This document shows, one piece after another, positions 56,272 through 64,000 of a DNA stretch of 64,000 bases. The notes beneath the pieces were generated by a model that was given only the letters and a program-made list of their open reading frames with translations, was not told the origin of the DNA and searched no databases. Numbering within the stretch: position 1 is the first letter of the stretch; every line of letters begins with the position of its first letter. Source of the DNA: Theobroma cacao (taxonomy: Eukaryota; Streptophyta; Magnoliopsida; Malvales; Malvaceae); assembly GCF_000208745.1 (NCBI RefSeq), contig NC_030854.1, positions 3,477,379-3,541,378 on the forward strand. The letters are read 5' to 3'. Position numbers and translations under genes: made by a program.

Positions 56272-58698
56272 CTAATTAGGATCAATTTTGTCATCTACAA
56301 GCATTTGAACTACTCGGCTCATGGATGGTCTTGCGTGTCTGTCGGCTTCTGTACACTTTATAGCCACCTCCAGCAGATTTTCCAATTTATTTCTGTCATA
56401 ATCGTAGCCAATGGCAGGGTCTATGAGCTCTACTACCCAAGACGTTGTTGCAGCAGCTCCATTTTTCTTCCCTTTAACCCATTCTTCTAAACTCTGCTGC
56501 CATACCTCTCCACTGGTTTTAACGGCAGGGACACCTATTGCTGGGCTCCTCCCTGTTAACATCTCCAGGAGGACAATTCCATAGCTATAGATGTCTACTT
56601 TGGAGGTGATGGGCAGATTGTAAACCCACTCAGGCGCCATGTAACCTCTTGTTCCTCTAACTTTGGAAAAGCTTGAACTTTTAAGACTGTTTCTACTGAA
56701 CAGTTTGGATAGGCCAAAATCTGCTACTTTAGGATTGTAGTTAGAATCCAGCAGTATGTTTTGAGGCTTGACATCACAGTGCAGAACCCATTCTAAGCAT
56801 TCTTCATGCAAATAAGCCAGACCTTTTGCTGTGCCTACCGCGATTTGGAACCTCTTCTTCCAATCAAGTGAATCGGACATGAGGTTCTTTGCCAATGATC
56901 CATTTTCCATGTACTCATAGACCAGAAGCCTATGTTTACCCTCTGCGCAGTATCCCCACATCTCAATTAAGTTCATATGGTTAAGCCTCCCTATGGCGCT
57001 TATTTCTGCAAGAAATTCCTCTTCTCCTTGATTAGCTTCAATATTGAGTCGCTTAATTGCTGCAACACGTTGATCAGACAAAACTCCCTTGTAAACCACA
57101 CCACCTCCCCCTCGTCCAATCTCTTCACTGAATCCCCGTGTTGCCTTTTTCAACTCATCATAGGAGAATTTTTTGAATCCAGTTGCAACAAGAAGGTAGC
57201 CGTACGTTGCCGCATCAGAACTTTGCTGGGTTTTATACAAGAAACAGAACACCAGAATGATGCAGATCATCTCAATCAATCCAATTACAGAAGCACACCA
57301 AATCAAAATCTTTAATGATCCATATCCAGTTTCCTTTTGATAAGCTCTTTCTAGCTGTTTTGTCTGCTTGCTCGAGCAATTTAATTTGAATTCCTCAACA
57401 GGTTTGTCGTAAGTGAATGATTTTGGGAATTTCAGATACAAGGTTCCATTGTAGCTAGAGTAACGATGTCCATTCCGCAATTCCCTTTTTGGATAACAGC
57501 GATAAGCACCATCCTCTGGGAAATATCTGTATTGAAAGGCTATACAACACGAATCCAAGCAAGCCTTGGCACACTCCTTTAAGGTATAATTACGGAGAAT
57601 ATCGTAATAGTAGCCAAAAAAGTTAACATGACGGAGTTTGACAAACTCGATATCATGATTGCTGCAAGAAAGGTCAAATTCTGGTTCGCATCCATCTGTC
57701 CAGTCCGCCTGGTTTATCATTTTGAACCCCGGCGGGCAAGAGCACTTTGGGCCTGAACTTGGATCGTAGCTACATATACTATTTGGTCCACAGGCTCCGT
57801 GTATTCTACAGGGATTAGACATAACTTGCCATGTGACAGACCATGCCCCTTTTTGATCTTCAAGTGTGTATAGTCTAAGGTTACCATCAAAATCAAGCTT
57901 CAATCTTCTCCATGGTCCTCGACCAAAATCAGTTGACCAGAACTCCACTTTGTCAGAAGATGTAAAATAACCTTGAGAGTCAAACACTGCTATTCTGCTG
58001 TCATTGTATCTTGTTCTTCCTTGTTGGTAGTCCAGGAGGGTTGAATCCGGCCAGTAGATGCTAGATGTTTCAGGACCATCCAAGACAAGACGAAGAACGT
58101 TATCGTAGTCATATATCAGCTTGTAGTAACCTGAAGAATAGTTAGTTTGGCTTCGTGCTGATACAAGACTTTTGTACCTGGTGAGTGGTTGGTTAGGGAG
58201 AAGAGTATCCGTTGGTGAATCAAAGCTCTGCCAAAGAGTAACATTCTCTGGAGTTTGGAGAACAAGATTACCTGAATCAAGGAGCTTTAACTCTGACCAG
58301 GACTCTGAATCTCTGTTGTCGCTCGTCCAAATTATGACTTCTCCCGCATCAGTTAAGATAACATTACCAGTTTTCAGTATGGAGAGCTTTGAGCGCCTCC
58401 CATTAACAGGAGTATCCCGGTTTGCCATCCAAACTGTGGTGTGGCTACCATCATGGCAAGGCTTGCTGAACCAGATGGCGAAGCAATAAGCGTTATGGCC
58501 AACGAGGTAAAAACCAGCGGAGAATACGCCCCTTGTCGAGATCAAAACGTCATCTGGATTCTCCACGGACAAAGACGAGCCTTGCCTTAGAGTAGGAACA
58601 GCTGATGATGAAAACTGAATAGAAGGGAAAAGAAATAAAATGAGAACCAGAAATGGAAAATACTTGGCCATGAATTTCTTGGCTGCAAGTATGCGCAC
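56272..58698 (-). CDS. S-domain receptor-like kinase (PK1-like, SD-2 type)
   Basis: A single exon encodes 808 residues. A signal peptide lies at about 1-33, with an alternative start at M10 of the same frame. The B-lectin domain is around 40-165 (WMANRDTPV, LDSGNLVL, WQSFDSPTDTLLP), followed by an S-locus glycoprotein region, an EGF-like cysteine cluster (297-337, CxxHGACGPNSIC) and a PAN-like domain (345-425). One membrane helix is at 464-488, and a Ser/Thr kinase at about 515-803. Kinase residues: K549 in VAAIKR, HCD at 640-642 (non-RD type), DFG at 660-662 and APEW. The glycine-rich loop reads GRGGGGVVYKG, where the usual aromatic residue is Gly. Such receptors sense extracellular ligands and are often tied to immunity; the ligand here is unknown. 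Intronless structure is normal for this subfamily. Confidence 0.94.
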   Translation of the reverse strand: MRILAAKKFMAKYFPFLVLILFLFPSIQFSSSAVPTLRQGSSLSVENPDDVLISTRGVFSAGFYLVGHNAYCFAIWFSKPCHDGSHTTVWMANRDTPVNGRRSKLSILKTGNVILTDAGEVIIWTSDNRDSESWSELKLLDSGNLVLQTPENVTLWQSFDSPTDTLLPNQPLTRYKSLVSARSQTNYSSGYYKLIYDYDNVLRLVLDGPETSSIYWPDSTLLDYQQGRTRYNDSRIAVFDSQGYFTSSDKVEFWSTDFGRGPWRRLKLDFDGNLRLYTLEDQKGAWSVTWQVMSNPCRIHGACGPNSICSYDPSSGPKCSCPPGFKMINQADWTDGCEPEFDLSCSNHDIEFVKLRHVNFFGYYYDILRNYTLKECAKACLDSCCIAFQYRYFPEDGAYRCYPKRELRNGHRYSSYNGTLYLKFPKSFTYDKPVEEFKLNCSSKQTKQLERAYQKETGYGSLKILIWCASVIGLIEMICIILVFCFLYKTQQSSDAATYGYLLVATGFKKFSYDELKKATRGFSEEIGRGGGGVVYKGVLSDQRVAAIKRLNIEANQGEEEFLAEISAIGRLNHMNLIEMWGYCAEGKHRLLVYEYMENGSLAKNLMSDSLDWKKRFQIAVGTAKGLAYLHEECLEWVLHCDVKPQNILLDSNYNPKVADFGLSKLFSRNSLKSSSFSKVRGTRGYMAPEWVYNLPITSKVDIYSYGIVLLEMLTGRSPAIGVPAVKTSGEVWQQSLEEWVKGKKNGAAATTSWVVELIDPAIGYDYDRNKLENLLEVAIKCTEADRHARPSMSRVVQMLVDDKIDPN

Positions 58699-59929
58699 AA
58701 CATTCCTCTACCTACTTACACAATTTGCATAGGCACAATTTCAACTATTAATTACTATTCTACGCCTTGCGAATGGCAGGGTATAATTTCGTCGTTGACT
58801 ATTTGACTTGGCCCAACTCTAGCACTAACGGTAGAAAGCTGTGTGGGAATAGGAAGCTAAGGGCCCTTGCCCCTCGTTGATTGATTTTAACTGTGGATTT
58901 TCACTTTTTTCAAGTGTCAAGTGTCAATTCATGAATTGTGAGATCTCGCTGTTTTTTGGATTTTTATTCTTGGCACTGACGCAAATATTATGTACTCTGC
59001 TTACTATTATGAGTGGCAATAACTTATTTAATCGATGTTCATCAAAAGAAGAGGCTTTTTGTCTTTTGAACTAAAATTACTTGAATCTTTTACAAATTTT
59101 TAAAGTTCGATTAATCGTGTTTTTTCAGTTTTATTTAAAAAAATCAAATAGTTTCATAAAAAAGTTTCAAAGTTTTAAAATAGTAAATAGTGTGACACAT
59201 ATTTTAGCGATTGAGCAAAAAATTGACAATCTTAATCTCAGTGAATTAAGAGATAAAAACAAACTTTTTTTTTTCAATATTATCAAATTTATTTAATTAA
59301 ATATATTTAATAATGTATGTATATATACATATATATATATATATTAAAAATAATATTTAATATGTATTTATAATCTTACTTGTTCAATATGATATGAGGC
59401 ACTTTAAGAAACAAAATGAAGGGAGAAAATATGCCTTGCCCTGCCATCAAAATTAATACGATTGAATTGCCTAATGACGAATACCGTGTTTCATTGTTTG
59501 TCGGCAGAGCAAGAAACGTGCCTATGTGGCTGAAGTTTTACCATGCAAAAGCACGAATAAAAGCTGCATGCTATCCTCTTGCTTAACGTGCACAATTTCA
59601 AAGTCTTCGTGGGCCATTAATCAATGCAGTGCAAAACTAAGACGCCCCAACACATCTCACAAAAGGCAAGCTCATTTGACTCTTACATGATATAGCAGTC
59701 AAAAGGAAGACATTCATAATCAAAGGCTTGTTTTGACTCTTTCGATATTTAAAATAACTACAAAGAGAGTCTTTTTAATAATAAAAATTATAAAAATAAA
59801 ATTTTAAAATAAAATAGATGATGAGTTTTTTATACATAATTTAATCGTTTATATTAAAAAATACATTATTAACCTTTTCAATAGAGACTCAATAATTAAT
59901 GAATGTGAATCCAATAAACGTCGAGCATA

Positions 59930-60120
59930 ATTTTTTTAAAAGATTATATTAAGTCTTTCTTTTCTTGATCTTTTTTATTTACGTGTTATATAAAATTATT
60001 TTTTATTATAAATATTTTGATTGTTAGTTAAGTTTAACATATTAATTTTAAAAATTTTTAATCCTTATTTCTTTACATTTTTTGTCCCACAACAAAAGTT
60101 AGTTAGTTTCACTCCTGCTA
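59930..60120 (+). mobile_element. fragment of the same hAT-like element as 62785-64000
   Basis: About 190 bases match about 63820-64000 with substitutions. Shared text includes GTCTTTCTTTTCTT, a TTATTTTTTATTATAAAT stretch and AACATATTA. It ends near 60120 in TTAGTTAGTTTCACTCCTG, where a hAT-type right terminus would be expected. The left part appears lost. Confidence 0.45.
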
Positions 60121-60139
60121 GTTTCACTCCTGTTAAAAA

Positions 60140-60480
60140 TAAAGGTTTTATCAACGAAATTTCTATTGGTAAAAGTTTCTAGTCCATCAGTAATTTAATT
60201 TATCAACAATATTTTTCATTGATAATCAGTCGAAAATACCTTTGTTGGTAATCAATTTCTATCAATAACAAAAAATTTCATCAGTAAATTTATTGATAGA
60301 ATTTTCCATCGACGATTTTGTCTATAAAATTGCCGATCTATTGACCGGAAGAGTAGTTGGTGATACAAAAAATCTATCGGTAAGTTAGGTTGGTAAAAAC
60401 ACCAATGAAAAAAATTCCGTCGACAAATTCGTAGGCAATTTACCTATGAAAATAGTGACTATATATTCCATAGGTAATAA
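60140..60480. repeat. cluster of short direct and inverted GATAAA/GGTAA-type repeats
   Basis: Variants of TTTATCGGTAA, ATCAGTAA, TTGGTAA and TTCCGTCGACAAA recur in both orientations over about 340 bases. This resembles the subterminal repeat regions of plant CACTA-type transposons. No transposase or clear termini are visible, so the class is inference. Confidence 0.45.
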
Positions 60481-61007
60481 TTTAATAAGTAAGGTGAAAG
60501 GAAGATGATCGTACTTTACTATTTCATTTAATAAGTAACATTGAACTTGGATTGTTTTTCAATGGAGAGATTTTTTTTAATAGGCAATTATGGTGTTTAA
60601 CCCACCCCATATTTAAAATCATGTTTGATCTCTTGAAAAAGTAATAATGATAATTGTTATCAAGTTAATTTTAAATGAAAAACAATTATAATCGTAATAT
60701 GGCAATTATCAAGGCACAAACTTATCTAGTGTTAAAGCGGAATGATCCTGGTCTATTATGGCTTGGCAAGTCCTCCCTTGAAACATGTATTGCTTACTAG
60801 TTTTAGAAACGTGCAAATATGTGTGAGAATTATACGGTGAGAGACAATGGTGAAGAAAATGCATAAGCATTAAATTTTGCGTTGTGTTCTTCATATTGTA
60901 ATGATTTGAGAAAAAAAAATTGTAAAGAAATAAATTGGTTTGGAAATGTGAGCTCTCAAATTTTACAAGTCAATGGTGTGTTTTTATTTCTTTTAATATT
61001 TTATTTT

Positions 61008-61490
61008 GAGTAAAATATTCTTACTCTCAAACTTTTAATCATAATTTCACTCAAATTCATTAATTTTTGAAATGAACAGTTCGTCCCAAAAGTATAAACA
61101 TTATTAATAAAAAATATGAAAAGATTAAAATGTCTTTTTTTCTTTTTTTCTTTCCCTACTTTCTTTTTCTTTCNCAATGTGGTTGGCCTTTGCCGACCAA
61201 CCACCTCACGGCAAGTGCTCCCCAAGGGAAGGGGGCTCCAGATCGATGCTCTCTTGATTTTTTTTTTGTAAGTTATATAATAGTAATTTTTAAAATTAAT
61301 AAAAAATAAAATTATTTTTTTAATATTATCATGTTATTAAATTAACAAAAATATTAATAATTAATTAATTACTAAATTTATGTGATTAACGGAAGATATT
61401 TTTTTAAAATAAAATATTAATTTTAAAAACTAATGAATCCATCTAAAATTTTGATTAAAATTTAAAAAGTTTAAAATTCTTTGATTTTTT
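61008..61490. mobile_element. fold-back MITE family 2, diverged copy
   Basis: The left arm begins GAGTAAAATATTC and contains AATTCATTAATTTTTGAAAT. The right arm (about 61390-61490) is its imperfect inverted complement. The arms resemble those of the copy at 37968-38388. The right boundary is approximate, and an ambiguous base lies inside. Confidence 0.45.
61174..61174. other. ambiguous base (n)
   Basis: A single unresolved base in a pyrimidine-rich stretch; an assembly or sequencing uncertainty. Confidence 0.99.
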
Positions 61491-62520
61491 TTTCTTGGTA
61501 ACCTTTTTGTTTTGAATACAGGCTTCTCCTGGAAACATTATTAATTCTAACCCATGGCAAAAATAGGGGTATTTGCCCATCGGGCCTAATTTACCAGGAG
61601 GCGGAGAGGCTCAAAAATGATACAAGCCTCATTACCCCTCAGAAGACTCGGGGACTTTTAAGCAACAGACAGAGACATTGAAAAACCAGACAGAGACATC
61701 TGAAATTGTCTTGGGAAAGTACAACTAGGTTGATACGTCGGTAGCAGAATATTTTAAATTGCAGCATTGGAATGTAAATGTTTTATAGGATGAGTAAAAA
61801 CATACCTCAAATAAACCCAACCCACTTGGGAGGCCTGCTTAGTGAGTTAAATTCACTGTTCCACGGCCTACTGTATTTATGAATTATTTTATTTTTCCCC
61901 ACTAGACTAAGTGGAGTTGAAAGCTAAATGCCATTGCAAATCCATTAATGGCCTCAATGATGGATTTCCGGGTGCCATGAACTTTCTGAGGCCCGAGTCA
62001 TTGTTGGCTTTAGTCGGCACTAACTATCAATCGACACACCAGAGTGGGGCGCCAAAGGAGCCAAAATATAATCATAACTCTGACAGTGAAAGTGACTTGG
62101 TAAGAAATGGTAAATCCTGAACATGAGTCAATAAAAGTTGGCTCATTCTTGGGTAAAAAGAGTGTCAACAAATAGTAATAATACTGTCGGGGTAGTTGGA
62201 GATGCATAAAAATTTGTGTGGCCTATGGTTTCCCCGCGTTATATACTGGGTCTTCATCTGATTATTGTACTGATATTGTATCCCCTTATCTTTTCCTTCT
62301 TAGAAACGGCACCCTCCATTCTTAGCCACAGTATTGTTAGTCAACTCTGCTATCCTACGTGAAATTTATTATCCTCTAAAGTTTAAATCGCCTTAACCTC
62401 ATAAAAAAGCCATAAATATGTGCTTTTCTAATCTTCCAAACTAGTAGCTACCCTGCCTAAACTGTGTTTTAGCAGTGCGAAATCGTTGGCAAAACGTGAA
62501 AGCAAGACAAAAAAAAAAAG

Positions 62521-62784
62521 ATGATGGTGGCGGATCATGTCAGTGGCGGTGGTTGTGGCTGGAGAGAGATGCAGAGCTACGGGTTGAACCTGATTATTGG
62601 ACGTTGGTTCATGGTCTTTGCTTCACTGCTTATCATGTCCGTGTCTGGTGCAGCATATATGTTTGGTCTATATTCAAATGTTATTAAAACATCTATGGGT
62701 ATGATCAAACTACTCTCAATCTGCTAAGCTTTTCCAAGGACTTGGGTGCAAACGTTGGGGTCCTATCAGGGCCCATCAACGTGG
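62521..62784 (+). pseudogene. 5' fragment of a second NFD4-like transporter gene
   Basis: The first 60 codons parallel the intact gene at 53669 (GWREMQSYGLN; GRWFMVFASLLIMSVSGAAYMFGLYS). At about 62699 one base is missing in the Gly codon preceding the DQTT motif, so the frame runs to a stop at 62725. Homology continues in the shifted frame (LSFSKDLGANVGVLSGPIN) until about 62784, then stops abruptly at the start of a hAT-like element. The remaining 500 or so codons are absent from the window. A continuation beyond 64000, on the far side of the insertion, is possible. Confidence 0.85.
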
Positions 62785-64000
62785 TAAGGGGCGGAGGGTA
62801 ATGTAACTAGGGGGGGGGAGGAGGGAGCGGGCAGGGGGGGTGGTGGGGCGCTAATTTTTAAAATTTATTATTATATATATATATATATATATATTAATGG
62901 TCTCTTTAAAATTTTTAGAAGTTTTTATTTATTACATATTTTTTAATTGACCCTTTTAAAATTTATGAAATTATTTATTTACTATATATTTTTCATGGTT
63001 CTCTCAAAATAATATTTTATTTTAATATTAATATAAATAAAAAATAATAAAATGACCTCATAAACCTTATTTAACTTTACCCTAATTTAAGTTTCTTTAC
63101 GTCTCTTTCTCTCTCTTTTTTTTTCTCTTTTCTCTTTTTATTTTTCTTTGGTCTTTTCTCTATAACTCACAATTAAAATACATTTTATTTCTTAAAAGAT
63201 ATTTATGAGCTTATGAGATTGGATAAGGAATGATGGAAACCACTCACCATCATTATGTAAAATTAAGAGAAGGTAAAGGTTTCTTTTATCTTCTTCTTTT
63301 TATTTATATTATTTAACTGTTTATATATTTAACCATTATATAAAATTGTATATATCATATTTAATTATTTATGTTTTATACATTATAATTTTATATTTAA
63401 TATTTTAAATTTAAATAGAAATAAAATAAGAATATTGGATGTTGGCTACACATTGACTAGGATCTGTTCTTAGGTTTTTTTATATTAGTAGTTTGATGTG
63501 CTTGTCCTTTTTTTTGTTGTTGGGTGTTTTTGTTCTCTTTGAGCAGCCATTATAAGTTTTCGAGTGGTTTAGAAGTCTTTGGTCAATTAGAGGTTGAATA
63601 AAAACACTTTTTTTAAAAAAAAATTATAGTTTGATTAAAGTATGAGTAAGTTGAACAAAATTAACAAATTCTTTAAAAAAAAATATACAAATCGTCTAAA
63701 TGATTCTACACTTGAGTCATTAAGTCTTCATATTTCAATTCATGAACAAAAGTAATATGAATCAAAACATCCTAAGCTCAAATTTGAAAAAATGGATGCT
63801 TTTCAGGTAAAATTCAATCTTATAAAATTATTGTACGTCTTTCTTTTCTTATTTTCTTTTGATTTATATGTTATATATAATTATTTTTTATTATAAATCT
63901 TTTTATTATTTCTTAAGTTCAACATATTAGATTTAAAATATTTTAATCTTTATACCTTTTTCATCTTTGGCACCCCAATAAAAATTGACTAACTCTGTCC
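62785..64000 (+). mobile_element. hAT-like non-autonomous element, right end outside window
   Basis: It begins TAAGGGGCGGAG, close to the C/TAGGGGCGGA start common in plant hAT elements, followed by a G-rich run and AT-rich filler. The last bases, TTGACTAACTCTGTCC, look like the complement of that start, so the terminus is probably just past 64000 and the element is about 1.2 kb. No transposase motif is visible. A fragment with the same right end lies at 59930-60120. Confidence 0.5.
62872..62894. repeat. (AT)n microsatellite in the hAT-like element
   Basis: A TA/AT run of about 23 bases. Confidence 0.9.

Larger units (their letters stand above)
58699..62520. other. gene-free region with transposon debris
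   Basis: This holds the receptor-kinase promoter (right of 58698) and several repeat fragments: a piece similar to the hAT-like element at the window end (about 59930-60120), a repeat cluster at 60140-60480, and a fold-back MITE at 61008-61490. One unresolved base (n) is at 61174. No gene is supported. Confidence 0.55.

Overview
This is a 64-kb stretch of nuclear DNA from a flowering plant, most likely a eudicot. The evidence is AT-rich intergenic DNA, GT-AG introns interrupting plant-specific families (xyloglucan endotransglucosylase, ACR-type ACT-repeat protein, S-domain receptor kinase, nodulin-like MFS carrier), and decayed plant transposons. There are no operons, CRISPR arrays or prokaryotic signals. 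I saw no convincing tRNA or rRNA gene. Exon boundaries below were worked out by hand from splice sites, and for every intact gene the phases close to a whole number of codons.

Layout. 1-8138 is gene-free. 8139-9879 (+) is an XTH31/32-type cell-wall enzyme. 12014-17995 (-) is a 13-exon RING/coiled-coil/WD40-like ubiquitin ligase resembling RFWD3. It stands head-to-head with 19158-21058 (+), the small plant CDC25-like phosphatase/arsenate reductase. 22268-24920 (+) is a tiny UPF0729-like membrane protein whose start codon stands alone in its first coding exon. 24921-33253 is gene-free and holds a family of fold-back MITEs. 33254-36762 (+) is an ACT-repeat protein of the ACR9 type.

38627-51619 (-) is a tandem pair of HGSNAT-like membrane acyltransferase genes. 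The upstream copy (47031-51619) is intact with 13 exons. The downstream copy (38627-46437) is a pseudogene with several frameshifts, no recognisable start exon, and a 4,686-bp Copia LTR retrotransposon inserted inside exon 2, flanked by an ACCCC target duplication. The retrotransposon is itself dead (three frameshifts and one nonsense codon) although its LTRs are nearly identical.

53669-55468 (+) is an intronless NFD4-like nodulin/MFS transporter. 56272-58698 (-) is an intronless S-domain receptor-like kinase. 62521-62784 (+) is the 5' stump of a second NFD4-like gene, cut off by a hAT-like element that runs to the window edge.

The genes do not form one pathway. The most distinctive features are the nested decay of the HGSNAT-like tandem pair, the MITE families with readable target-site duplications, and several unusual intron positions (a probable GC-AG intron, an ATG-only coding exon, and an intron inside a catalytic motif). 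I found no evidence of a wholly new biological system.
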